DNA from: a virus
Strand: one strand, 5' to 3'
IMG/VR virus record: IMGVR_UViG_3300025073_000081
Span: 1 to 44,987 of that record
DNA length: 44,987 bases
Positions 24,692 to 31,705 of the stretch are shown piece after piece. The notes under the pieces are model-generated. The model had not been told where the DNA came from. It searched no databases and worked only from the letters and a program-made list of their open reading frames with translations. The number at the start of each line of letters is the position of its first letter. The first letter of the stretch is position 1. The translations under genes and the position numbers were made by a program.

Positions 24692-25077
24692 TCGTAGATT
24701 TTTACCTGTAATTCTTGCCTACCAAATGCATAGGCTTCACTTTTTGAAGCAAAGAATATATCGAAGTTGTTCTTATCACGGTATCTGAGGTTCATTCTGT
24801 CCTCACATACCAACTTCCTACCATTTATCTCGATCTCAGTGCCGAAAGCATAGCGAGAAGGACAAGCCACCATACCTATTGCAACCTTTTTACCAGAAGC
24901 AACTATGTCAGGAGTATCATCAGTCTCGTCAGGAGAGGCAGTATAGCCCGATACAGAGGCAGTTATAACCTCTACGGGCATCCGTTCGGGAACCTCGTCA
25001 TCCAGTCCGTAGACATACGTTGATGGGACGAGAGGGACTATCGCTGCAATCACAGCACCAAGTACCAGAGATTTCAT
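24688..25077 (-). CDS. Exported 3D-domain (double-psi beta-barrel) protein, cell-wall active
   Basis: A 129-aa protein with a signal peptide or membrane anchor (residues 1-24). A 3D domain follows (about 38-127): SGYTASPDETDDTPDIVASG, VAIGMVACPSRYAFGTEIEI, LVCEDRMN and NNFDIFFASKSEAYAFG, including the conserved aspartates D93 and D105. This domain occurs in MltA- and Rpf-type peptidoglycan lytic transglycosylases. It may remodel the host wall during infection or assist lysis. It is unusual away from the lysis genes and it heads its own operon under the promoter at 25137. Confidence 0.7.
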   Translation of the reverse strand: MKSLVLGAVIAAIVPLVPSTYVYGLDDEVPERMPVEVITASVSGYTASPDETDDTPDIVASGKKVAIGMVACPSRYAFGTEIEINGRKLVCEDRMNLRYRDKNNFDIFFASKSEAYAFGRQELQVKIYE

Positions 25078-25136
25078 AGAGATATTGTATCTTACTTTTT
25101 AAGCTACTCAAGAGGTTTTCTTTCCCTCCTATATTT

Positions 25137-25182
25137 ATTATCCCTTATACAAGGGGAAACGACAATAAAGGTTATCCCCAAC
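25137..25182 (-). promoter_or_regulatory. Repeat-family promoter for 3D-domain operon
   Basis: Minus strand: box GTTGGGGATAAC (25171-25182), TTGTCG (25060-position equivalents 25160-25165), a 17-nt spacer containing CTTGTATAAGG, then GATAAT (25137-25142). The leader of about 53 nt contains AGGAGGG near its start. Confidence 0.75.
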
Positions 25183-25728
25183 CTATTCTTTTTGTCTAAT
25201 CTTGGCGTTCCTAGCCTCAATATCAGCCACCAGGTCAGCAGGTGTCATGTTTATGTTCAAGTTGGCATTGACTGTCTTCTCAGTCCAGCCTTCAAAGAGT
25301 TGTTTCCATAACTTCATTCTATGGGCATCTCCATGTCGGATAGTCTTTTGAGTAAAGCTAAAGTCCACGTCCTTCTTAAACTTCATCACATGTTCATTCA
25401 CAGACACTTGATGAATCTTAGCCACGAACTCTGGGTCTTCCTCCCATCTACCAGGTTGGTTAATACCAATCTTAAAGGCTTCGCAGAACTCTCGGCGAGT
25501 TTTTATACGAACCAACCTCATAAATATAGGGTCATCCACGTTGTATCCCATCCTAGACATTTCCTTTTCATCAAGTGTTCTCAACAATGCAGGGATACCT
25601 CGCCACATCAAGTACAAGTCCCTGTCTTTCTTACCTTTTTCCTGCAAGGTCTTGACACCTGCACGAACCATAGCCTTAGCTTGAGGACTTTGTTCCTTCT
25701 CTGTGATTTTACTAGATGTATCAGTCAT
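25183..25728 (-). CDS. Possible terminase small subunit or HTH protein
   Basis: A 181-aa basic protein. The segment TRREFCEAFKIGINQPGRWEEDPEFVAKI looks like the helix-turn-helix of phage small terminases (FC...G....W..DP.F), and the C-terminal part (PADLVADIEARNAKI) is helical as in oligomerisation tails. It is far from terL, at the end of the DNA-modification operon, so the call is tentative. Alternative: another phage DNA-binding protein. Confidence 0.45.
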   Translation of the reverse strand: MTDTSSKITEKEQSPQAKAMVRAGVKTLQEKGKKDRDLYLMWRGIPALLRTLDEKEMSRMGYNVDDPIFMRLVRIKTRREFCEAFKIGINQPGRWEEDPEFVAKIHQVSVNEHVMKFKKDVDFSFTQKTIRHGDAHRMKLWKQLFEGWTEKTVNANLNINMTPADLVADIEARNAKIRQKE

Positions 25729-25757
25729 ACTTGGATTGTACTCCCTATGGTGATATT

Positions 25758-25991
25758 TTACGCAGTCCCTTGTGAATAAAAGCTGGTATCAGAGTATTCA
25801 TTTCCCTCCAATACAAGGGCATTATCCAGTAATGCGTCCACTACTTGGCGGACATATTCTGGTCTTAAAAAGCTATAGGCCAGGCACTGAATGGTGTCCT
25901 CCTTTCCGTATAACTCTACTGAGCGTAGTACTTCATCTCTGTTCCAAGTGATTTTAGGTCCCTGGATAGGAAGTGGTGTTTCTTCTGTCAT
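25758..25991 (-). CDS. Hypothetical protein
   Basis: A 77-aa protein from ATG 25991 (MTEETPLPIQG...), chosen because it lies 4 bp after the preceding stop; an in-frame start at 26072 would overlap that gene. Acidic and helical, with LRSVELYGKEDTIQCLAYSF and RQVVDALLDNA. Unknown function. Confidence 0.45.
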   Translation of the reverse strand: MTEETPLPIQGPKITWNRDEVLRSVELYGKEDTIQCLAYSFLRPEYVRQVVDALLDNALVLEGNEYSDTSFYSQGTA

Positions 25992-25995
25992 TTTT

Positions 25996-26157
25996 TTATA
26001 TTGGTGTTCTTTTAGTTCTAACCTTTCTCTTGCTTGGCTTCCATCTAGCATGTCCATCAGGTGAAGGAACATCAGTGTGGTACATCCAAGATTTCTTATT
26101 GCCTCTCTTTTTTGCCAATTTCTTCAAAAGCTTCCGTTTTCGTAGCCAGTTTGCCAT
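25996..26157 (-). CDS. Small basic protein
   Basis: A 53-aa, very basic protein (MANWLRKRKLLKKLAKKRGN...). It overlaps the end of the metallopeptidase gene by 62 bp in another frame, more than is usual here, but its stop is placed 4 bp before the next ATG, which supports it. Nucleic-acid binding is possible from charge alone. Confidence 0.4.
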   Translation of the reverse strand: MANWLRKRKLLKKLAKKRGNKKSWMYHTDVPSPDGHARWKPSKRKVRTKRTPI

Positions 26158-26536
26158 ACATTTCACTTGATAGAATCGTGGCGATAGCCAGTCTATATTC
26201 AAACTTATCCTTGTAAGTTACCTGTTGTGTGTTGCAATACCATTCGTATTGTGCCCTATACGCTTCTAGCTCTTGGGAGTAGCGAAACTTTTTATCGAAG
26301 TAGTATCGTACCCACCAAAGTATAGCTTTTCTATAGGAGAATCCATGTTGTCTCAAGTGGATGAGTTCATGTACCTGCATATCCATAGGAAGTTCCTTTC
26401 CCCGGGGAATATAAATACGCCTTCCAAATGCTAGATACATATTGTTTAAGTCTGCCTTGGGGAAGAGTAGGAGCCAGAGTTTCCACAAAGGAGATAGTCT
26501 CATGTGCACTGTGTACGGATGTTTTGGTTGTTTCAT
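26096..26536 (-). CDS. Putative small zinc metallopeptidase (HELIH)
   Basis: A 146-aa protein with a zinc-binding HELIH motif (residues 56-60) followed by RQHG and a downstream ELEAYRAQYEWYC helix that could supply the third ligand, as in small gluzincin-type proteins. No signal peptide. It overlaps the glycosyltransferase gene by ATGA (26533-26536), so it belongs to the DNA-modification operon. The target is unknown. Confidence 0.55.
   Translation of the reverse strand: MKQPKHPYTVHMRLSPLWKLWLLLFPKADLNNMYLAFGRRIYIPRGKELPMDMQVHELIHLRQHGFSYRKAILWWVRYYFDKKFRYSQELEAYRAQYEWYCNTQQVTYKDKFEYRLAIATILSSEMYGKLATKTEAFEEIGKKERQ
26398..26409. repeat. Dispersed palindrome, perfect form TTCCCCGGGGAA
   Basis: Inside the HELIH protein gene, in a third codon frame (I-P-R-G-K). 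Fully symmetrical variant. Confidence 0.6.
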
Positions 26537-27366
26537 GTATTGTTCTTAATCCTCATAAAAGCACGCCATTTCTCTACTTGTTCTAGAGAATTGAATCTTA
26601 TTATCAGTTCTCCCTTTGGATCAGTACCCTTTTTCTGGTTATACCTGAACAGACCAGGGTACTTTTCCATGAGCACTACAGAGTCTCGTATCTTGGCAGG
26701 GAGTCTCTCGGCATAAGTACCTATCCCTCCCTTCTCATAATGCCCAGCAATGGGGAAAACATAGTTGTTGATAAGCACTTTACCGTAGCGTAGAAGAGTT
26801 TCTGCTGTATAGGCATAGTCCTCCATACTTTGGGCCTTTAATTCGAAAGGAATACCCAGGTTCTTTCGAACACATGCCTTTGAGATTACATACCCTACAT
26901 AGCGGTACTTTTTACCTCGGAAGAAGAAGTTAGGAGTTGTTCCAAAGCCTATGTTGTATGCCCTGTTCTTTTCTCCTAGCTCTGCAAGTTCCTGACATAC
27001 CTCTAAGAACCTCTCAGTTGAGCCAGGTTCATCGAAAACTGCCTTTAATGAGGAATCCTCTTGTACTGGTAATTCCTCTTCGTCATAGTGGCTTTTTGAG
27101 ACAATCTGGAAGCCTCTGATATTGTCGTCCAAGGATATGTACCACTCTCCGTAGGGTACTAAGTTGTCTTGTATCCACTGTCTTTGGTTAGCCACTCCCA
27201 ATGGAGCATTAGATACAACGATTTTCTCCGGGGAAACTGTAGGATTTTTCAGATACTCTTCCCTTTCCTTCTCTGAATGAAGAACAATAGTGTAGTCATA
27301 CCCCTCAAATAGCTTGTGGGTAGATATAGTATCCGCACGACCTTTAGAAAGTATGATTATCTTCAT
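26533..27366 (-). CDS. Glycosyltransferase, TET/JBP-associated (base-J-GT-like) type
   Basis: A 277-aa GT-A-like enzyme: nucleotide-binding strand KIIILSKGRADTIST at the start, VSNAPLGVANQRQWI (about 51-65), and a DxD-like metal site SLDDNIRGF (D80/D81), followed by SMEDYAYTAETL, where E/D could act in catalysis. This matches the pattern I recall for the TET/JBP-associated glycosyltransferases described by Iyer and colleagues (2013), relatives of the base-J glucosyltransferase. It overlaps the dioxygenase gene by 4 bp (27363-27366). The likely role is to add a sugar to an oxidised base in phage DNA. The sugar and base are unknown. Confidence 0.65.
   Translation of the reverse strand: MKIIILSKGRADTISTHKLFEGYDYTIVLHSEKEREEYLKNPTVSPEKIVVSNAPLGVANQRQWIQDNLVPYGEWYISLDDNIRGFQIVSKSHYDEEELPVQEDSSLKAVFDEPGSTERFLEVCQELAELGEKNRAYNIGFGTTPNFFFRGKKYRYVGYVISKACVRKNLGIPFELKAQSMEDYAYTAETLLRYGKVLINNYVFPIAGHYEKGGIGTYAERLPAKIRDSVVLMEKYPGLFRYNQKKGTDPKGELIIRFNSLEQVEKWRAFMRIKNNT
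27224..27235. repeat. Dispersed palindrome TTCTCCGGGGAA, copy 3
   Basis: Inside the glycosyltransferase gene, codons V-S-P-E-K. Confidence 0.7.
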
Positions 27367-28244
27367 TGTTTCCCTATTCTAGCTCGTAATGACGCCTCTT
27401 TAGTTTCCTTTAGTTTGGCATCTTCTTCGTTCAAGGGGGTGTCTAACCTAGTACGCTCTCTTGTTGTCTTTGTTTGGCGTATTCTTGCTATTTCCTCAGT
27501 GATTTCAAGGCACTGCCACATACGCTTCAAGGTGTAGTACACCACTGAATAACGGTGTCCAAGAGGAGAAGTGTATTTAATAGGCGTAACTCCATGAAGG
27601 ATACTCTGCCCATCAAATAACAAGATACTGTTGTTCGGGAGTTTGAAGGCAATATCGTACTCGGGACACGAAAGGTATCCACCCTCAACACCTTGTTTGA
27701 ATACCACCATCATAGAGAACACATCAGTAAAGTTCCCTGTATCGAAGTGGTACTTCAATGGATTGTTCTTGTTGATAATACCTGAAGTAAACAAAGAGCT
27801 TTTTTCGATACGCCACTCGTTCTTAACCTTTTCTTCCGAAAGAGACTTATGGTTTTCGTACCCCTTTGGGTTGTACTTCTTGTAATAGTCCTCAAGTTTT
27901 AATGCGAAAGAGGCGATGAGATTGTGCTCTCTAGGTGATTCTCCTGCCAAAGACGTAGAAGAACAGTAGTCTTGACGCATTTCATTCCTGGGCCTGAAAC
28001 CAAAGATACGAGACGTTGAAACCAGACCACGAGAACGCTTCCCCGTAGTGTACTTAATCTTTTTAAGAGCACTGGTAATATCTTCAGTACTGAAATCGAG
28101 AATATCGAAGATAATCTTGACCTCGCCATCTACCATCACAACAGTTGGCTCTTCAATCAACACAGAATAGTCGTCCTCCTTAGCAGAACGCTTGATGTAT
28201 TCTTTGAGGTTTAACTCCTTCTTAGTCAGCTCTAGAACCTTCAT
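27363..28244 (-). CDS. TET/JBP-like 2-oxoglutarate/Fe(II) DNA dioxygenase
   Basis: A 293-aa protein with the full double-stranded beta-helix signature. Iron ligands H166xD168 lie in KYHFDTGNF and H217 in ILHGVTPI; R231 for 2-oxoglutarate lies in HRYSVVYYT. GGYLSCPEYDIAFKLP and NSILLFDGQ lie between them, with GFRPRNE..QDYC upstream. This order (HxD, GG.L..PEY, LLFD...LHG, R.S...YT) is characteristic of TET/JBP enzymes, which oxidise 5-methylpyrimidines in DNA. No DNA methyltransferase is seen in the genome, so the substrate may be thymine, or 5-methylcytosine made by the host. The charged C-terminal 40 residues are extra. It is coupled to the glycosyltransferase and to the ParB-like gene. Confidence 0.75.
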   Translation of the reverse strand: MKVLELTKKELNLKEYIKRSAKEDDYSVLIEEPTVVMVDGEVKIIFDILDFSTEDITSALKKIKYTTGKRSRGLVSTSRIFGFRPRNEMRQDYCSSTSLAGESPREHNLIASFALKLEDYYKKYNPKGYENHKSLSEEKVKNEWRIEKSSLFTSGIINKNNPLKYHFDTGNFTDVFSMMVVFKQGVEGGYLSCPEYDIAFKLPNNSILLFDGQSILHGVTPIKYTSPLGHRYSVVYYTLKRMWQCLEITEEIARIRQTKTTRERTRLDTPLNEEDAKLKETKEASLRARIGKQ

Positions 28245-28833
28245 AGCGTTTTAATAGTTCAAGCACTGCCTCCGTATGAGACGTAGTACCAGTCTCTTCC
28301 ATTACCCTGTCTATTCGAGGGACAACATCCTCAAACTCTTCAGAAGAGAAGTAAAGGACAATCTGCTTCACGTTGCCGCCAAGATACGTCTCCATCGAAG
28401 AGCCTAGAGTATCTGTATCCTGTCCATCTTGTTCACGAGAAGTAGCAAAACCAAGCTCGAAGTCTTTGAAACCAGACTCATAGAGCGATTCAATACCGAA
28501 ACCGTTGGCTAGTGCATCGAAATCAAACTCTCCACGATGGCGGTTACTCTCCAATGCAATGACCTCTTTTTCCTCTTCCGTAAGTTCACGGTTGGGGTAC
28601 AAGACAAAGACTTCTTCGACACCCAATTCCTTAAGGGCACGCTTTCTCTGGTGTCCTGAGAGGATAGTCCCATCAGTATCAACCTTTAGCACGTCATGGA
28701 AACCTCGTTTAACTATCCCAGCCTTTAGCTTTTCAAACTCTTCAGAAGAAATCTTCCTAGGGTTCTTAGGCCATTCTTTAAGGTCAGCGACCTTCCTTTT
28801 TTCAGAGGTCCAAACGATATTAAGCATCTCCAT
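28222..28833 (-). CDS. ParB-like nuclease-domain protein
   Basis: A 203-aa protein with a ParB N-terminal domain (about residues 15-125): DLKEWPKNPRKISSEEFEKL, then TILSGHQRKRALKELG (the GHQR motif at 60-63). The C-terminal 75 residues are a separate acidic domain with a helix ending RYEGSRAD. In phages such ParB-like domains are often encoded beside or fused to DNA-modifying enzymes, and they have been noted beside TET/JBP genes. It overlaps the dioxygenase gene by 23 bp and the HU-like gene by 14 bp. It may bind DNA or a nucleotide to guide modification. Partition is unlikely because no ParA is present. Confidence 0.75.
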   Translation of the reverse strand: MEMLNIVWTSEKRKVADLKEWPKNPRKISSEEFEKLKAGIVKRGFHDVLKVDTDGTILSGHQRKRALKELGVEEVFVLYPNRELTEEEKEVIALESNRHRGEFDFDALANGFGIESLYESGFKDFELGFATSREQDGQDTDTLGSSMETYLGGNVKQIVLYFSSEEFEDVVPRIDRVMEETGTTSHTEAVLELLKRYEGSRAD

Positions 28834-29074
28834 ATTCTTGTGCTAGGTCTTTTAGTTTTTGATTAGGTCGGAAGGATACTTTATTGTGTTCTGGAATAAT
28901 AAACCGCTCTCCAGTACCCACGTTGTACCCTTCTCTCGCTGGGATTCTCTTTATCTCGAAGATACCAAGTCCCACAATCTTAACCTTCCCAGCCTTTAAA
29001 AGAAGGGAGGTGAGGTGCGAGACAAAGCTATCGTCTTTAAACTTTAGGATGACTTTCTGTTTTACGTTACTCAT
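28820..29074 (-). CDS. HU/IHF-like DNA-bending protein
   Basis: An 84-aa protein. The C-terminal two-thirds follow the HU pattern: VKIVGLGIFEIKRIPAREGYN, GERFIIPEHNKVSFRPNQKLKDLA. The N-terminal helical body is about ten residues shorter than in typical HU, and the usual NP.TG arm is NVGTG here. It probably bends phage DNA for packaging, replication or modification. It sits between the DUF1064 and ParB-like genes with overlapping ends. Confidence 0.75.
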   Translation of the reverse strand: MSNVKQKVILKFKDDSFVSHLTSLLLKAGKVKIVGLGIFEIKRIPAREGYNVGTGERFIIPEHNKVSFRPNQKLKDLAQEYGDA

Positions 29075-29568
29075 AGTTCTTTGATTATTATTCCGTGGAA
29101 AGCCTTTACCAGTTTACTTTTGAGCTTATACACATCAGTTCTAACCCCCTTAGTATCCTCGTACTCCACTCGTCCATCAGGGTATGTAACCCGAAAGTCG
29201 GCGTAGTACGAGCAGATTTTTACTCCGTTGTGTTCAATCGGAATCTTAAATTGTGGAATCCAAGAATGAATTGCACCTACCCGTTGCAGAACATCTAGTT
29301 CAGATGCTCGGGTAGCTTCTTTTTTAGAAGCGTACCAACGACCTCCGTAGAGAGTACGTTGATTTCTAAACTTACTCTGCCGATTGGCTTGCTGTTGGGG
29401 TAGAAGGTTCAACTTCCTCGCCTCCTCCAAGCTCATCCGTTGGGGTAACGACTTCCTCGTCCTCTCCTTCGAGTGCTTCTGCAAGTTCTTCTTCAGGAGT
29501 AACGGGTACTGTTTCGTTTTCGTCCATAATTTTTTTGATTTAGGTTTTGACAATTTGCCACTTGGCAT
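29071..29568 (-). CDS. DUF1064-type PD-(D/E)XK nuclease
   Basis: A 165-aa protein. I chose ATG 29568 because the promoter -10 (29575-29580) lies just upstream; an in-frame ATG at 29586 would be inside the promoter. The C-terminal 100 residues match the phage family DUF1064: YGGRWYASKKEATRASELDVLQ, IPQFKIPI, CSYYADFRVTYPDGRVEYEDTKGV, VYKLKSKLV. The D..., E-x-K-like segment (ADFRV...VEYEDTKG) is the probable nuclease core, suggesting junction or branched-DNA cleavage. The basic N-terminus (to about 65) is extra. First gene of the modification operon, probably leaderless. Confidence 0.7.
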   Translation of the reverse strand: MPSGKLSKPKSKKLWTKTKQYPLLLKKNLQKHSKERTRKSLPQRMSLEEARKLNLLPQQQANRQSKFRNQRTLYGGRWYASKKEATRASELDVLQRVGAIHSWIPQFKIPIEHNGVKICSYYADFRVTYPDGRVEYEDTKGVRTDVYKLKSKLVKAFHGIIIKEL

Positions 29569-29574
29569 GTCTTG

Positions 29575-29620
29575 AGTATACCACAAAACATACTATACAA
29601 GGGCTTTATACACAGTTAGC
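29575..29620 (-). promoter_or_regulatory. Promoter of the DNA-modification operon
   Basis: Minus strand: CCCTTGTATAGTATG resembling the shared spacer block, then extended -10 TGGTATACT with TATACT at 29575-29580. A perfect DnaA-box sequence TTATACACA is on the plus strand at 29606-29614. The first ATG (29568) is six bases beyond the -10, so the mRNA is probably leaderless. No clear -35. Confidence 0.6.
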
Positions 29621-29801
29621 TCAGCTCGGATACGTTAGGCACATCGGGTAGTGCTCCTGCTTGAATACGAGGGTCATCTAGGTCAGCAATCTCGTACTCC
29701 TCAATACCTTCAGCGTTGGCCCAGTTCACAAGGTCAGCCTCAGTATCGGCCAAACAAACAATGTTCTTATCGACGATGAGATAGAATCTTTCCTCGGGCA
29801 T
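29616..29801 (-). CDS. Small acidic protein
   Basis: A 61-aa acidic protein (MPEERFYLIVDKNIVCLADTE...), last gene of the HNH operon, with its stop touching the next promoter region. Acidic small early proteins can be DNA mimics, but nothing specific supports that here. Confidence 0.5.
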   Translation of the reverse strand: MPEERFYLIVDKNIVCLADTEADLVNWANAEGIEEYEIADLDDPRIQAGALPDVPNVSELS

Positions 29802-29802
29802 A

Positions 29803-30330
29803 TTAGCTAGACTTCTTAGTCTTTTTAGCAGCCTTGGTAGTGCCCTTTTTGTTGTATGCCCTCTTTGGCTTTGGGGTGTTTACTGCTCCAGTGGTCTCAA
29901 CCGCCAGCTTAGTAACCTCTCCAGCTACCGTGTCCATAATAAGATTGAGCATCTCCTGTTGTGACTTTAGTACACCTAACATACCTAGAGCGTGCTTCAT
30001 ACCTTCGATTTCTCCATCCATACTCTGAGAGAGAATGTCGATAACATTGTTGAGATTCTTAGAGTTCATAATCTCCTGTAACAACACAATGCCACACCAC
30101 ATAGCAGCTAAAATAGTTAGTACAAATATATCAGGGTTGTTGAAAGGATCGTTCGATAGTCCAATAAATCCAATCAATACAATACTGAGTATTACAGTGA
30201 TGTAGCTCCATACAGGTACACGAGCTAGCTTACGCAATCTGCCAAGTGTTAACTTGTTAGAATCCTTGCTCTTCAGGAGTAGTTCTTGCAACTTTGAAAT
30301 GAGTTTTTCATCAACCTGAGGGGTCATCAT
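29803..30330 (-). CDS. Two-pass membrane protein with basic tail
   Basis: A 175-aa protein from ATG 30330 (MMTPQVDEKL), chosen because it lies 4 bp after the previous stop. Two hydrophobic segments (about residues 43-60 and 70-90) are followed by an amphipathic helical region and a Lys-rich tail (KPKRAYNKKGTTKAAKKTKK) that could bind DNA or phospholipid on the cytoplasmic side. Unknown function; it might tether phage DNA or a replication complex to the membrane. Confidence 0.55.
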   Translation of the reverse strand: MMTPQVDEKLISKLQELLLKSKDSNKLTLGRLRKLARVPVWSYITVILSIVLIGFIGLSNDPFNNPDIFVLTILAAMWCGIVLLQEIMNSKNLNNVIDILSQSMDGEIEGMKHALGMLGVLKSQQEMLNLIMDTVAGEVTKLAVETTGAVNTPKPKRAYNKKGTTKAAKKTKKSS

Positions 30331-30334
30331 ATGT

Positions 30335-30760
30335 TTATTTATTAACCTTTTTAGTCTTAGTAATATCTGCCATCTTATCTTCAAGGTACCGCAGTTCCTC
30401 CTTTGAGAAGGTAGACTTATTTTTCTCTAGGAGTTTGCGGTCCTTACTGTCTATGATTCTTTGCATGAGCTGGTTTCTATCTTCCTCTTTTTCTGTTTCC
30501 TCAAGAGATACCTCTGTGAATTGAGAGAAAAGAACACCAATATCCTTATGAGTAAAGATTTCTATTTTAGAGTCGTTGATATTCCAATTGGGATTATCCT
30601 TCTTAAACTCAACACTAGCATATCCGTATGCCTCTTCTAGAGAGAAAGCAGCTTGGAGGCTCACGAATGAACCACTACCCGTCTTTACCAAGAGTGCATA
30701 TACCTTGGGCTTTATGAATTGAGACTTAATCGAAGCGACAAACTTATATACAGGGTTCAT
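30335..30760 (-). CDS. Hypothetical protein
   Basis: A 141-aa protein. N-terminal residues 15-50 resemble a small beta domain (YALLVKTGSGSFVSLQAAFSLEEAYGYASVEFK); the second half is helical and charged. It is 21 bp from the HNH gene and 4 bp from the membrane-protein gene. Unknown function. Confidence 0.5.
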   Translation of the reverse strand: MNPVYKFVASIKSQFIKPKVYALLVKTGSGSFVSLQAAFSLEEAYGYASVEFKKDNPNWNINDSKIEIFTHKDIGVLFSQFTEVSLEETEKEEDRNQLMQRIIDSKDRKLLEKNKSTFSKEELRYLEDKMADITKTKKVNK

Positions 30761-30781
30761 AGAGTTGGCTTATTAAACACA

Positions 30782-31123
30782 TTATAGCAGTTCGAGCAGT
30801 TGGTTTTTGTTGTTTCCCACAAGTTCTTTAATATGTTCTTCCAGGAACGCCCAGTCTTTTTCACTAGGCTTGTAATTGATTGATTTAAGATAAGTAAGCG
30901 TTTGGAAGAAGATTGTTTGATGTTCTCCGTCGTTGTGACATATACCTGCATGGCATTGTCTACATAGACAAGATGAATTGAAGGCTGAGTCGGAAACTCT
31001 TCCAAGGATATGATGGATTTCAAGGCCACCTTTTGTAGTTCCGTTAGAGCCACATAGGAAACATCTCCAATGTCCAAGGTACAAGAGTCGTACTTCTTTA
31101 GGGAAATCATACTTTAACTTCAT
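30782..31123 (-). CDS. HNH endonuclease
   Basis: A 113-aa protein with a classic HNH zinc motif: CFLCG, GGLEIHHILGR (HH pair), then CLCRQCHAGIC and a last H. This reads as a treble-clef HNH nuclease, often next to packaging or recombination genes. The only in-frame ATG (31121-31123) overlaps the -10 of the promoter at 31122-31127, so with that promoter the mRNA could not contain it; a TTG at codon 13 or a promoter further upstream may be used. The overlapping 117-aa frame at 30757-31110 is rejected because only this frame has the motif. Confidence 0.65.
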   Translation of the reverse strand: MKLKYDFPKEVRLLYLGHWRCFLCGSNGTTKGGLEIHHILGRVSDSAFNSSCLCRQCHAGICHNDGEHQTIFFQTLTYLKSINYKPSEKDWAFLEEHIKELVGNNKNQLLELL

Positions 31124-31169
31124 TATGGCTTGTATAAGGCATTTTAGCAATAATCAGATTGTTGATAAC
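31122..31169 (-). promoter_or_regulatory. Repeat-family promoter before HNH operon
   Basis: Minus strand: box GTTATCAACAAT (31158-31169), TTGCTA (31145-31150), a 17-nt spacer ending CTTATACAAGC, then CATAAT (31122-31127). Strong match to the family. Confidence 0.75.
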
Positions 31170-31170
31170 C

Positions 31171-31701
31171 TCAGTGTGGCTTCTCATGGTATTCCTGGCA
31201 AACAGGACACCATACTGGAGCTGGCTCTTCTTTTGGTGGCTCTATCTTTGCCTCAGGATTCACTAATTCATTAGTCTCAGGGTCGATAAGTCCAGTGCCA
31301 ATTGTTGTAGTTCCAGGTGTAACAATAGGTGTAATAAGTGCTGAATAGTCATATATACCCATACCTAGCTTCTTTTCTACCTCAGCTAGACTTTTCATAG
31401 CCTCACCAAGACTCTTTGCACTTAATTCTCCTGACCCTTTCCTTGGCTTCTTTTTCTTGGCTTCTTTTTCTTCCTCAGAACCGTCACCATCTTCCTTATC
31501 TTCACTGTCACCAGCAGAGTCATCATTTTCATCCTCTCCACCATCTTGTTTTTCTTCTTCAAGAAACTTAAGAATATCCTCCATAAAGGTATCTATCGCT
31601 TTTTCTTCCTCTTCTTTTCGAATCTTTAACCAACGGAGAAGCTCCATTGATTTAATAAGGTATTCGAGTAGTTCATCTGCCGTTTTTGTTGTCTTTGCCA
31701 T
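31171..31701 (-). CDS. Acidic linker protein of the MoxR-VWA locus
   Basis: A 176-aa protein: helical N-terminus (residues 1-50), an extremely acidic tract (about 51-85, EEEKQDGGEDENDDSAGDSE), then a basic patch, and a C-terminal zinc motif CPVCQEYHEKPH (CxxC..H). Acidic tracts of this kind occur in CobT-like proteins before the VWA domain; here the tract is on a separate protein encoded 4 bp after the VWA gene. It may be the substrate-recruiting or adaptor part of the complex. Confidence 0.55.
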   Translation of the reverse strand: MAKTTKTADELLEYLIKSMELLRWLKIRKEEEEKAIDTFMEDILKFLEEEKQDGGEDENDDSAGDSEDKEDGDGSEEEKEAKKKKPRKGSGELSAKSLGEAMKSLAEVEKKLGMGIYDYSALITPIVTPGTTTIGTGLIDPETNELVNPEAKIEPPKEEPAPVWCPVCQEYHEKPH

Positions 31702-31705
31702 ATTT

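Noticed and set aside
28222-28833. Plasmid-type partition system
   Set aside because: No ParA ATPase or centromere-like repeat is nearby; the ParB-like domain is better explained by the DNA-modification context.
30757-31110. 117-aa frame overlapping the HNH gene
   Set aside because: The overlapping frame has the complete HNH zinc motif; this one has no motif and unusual composition. The start-site puzzle is noted in findings.
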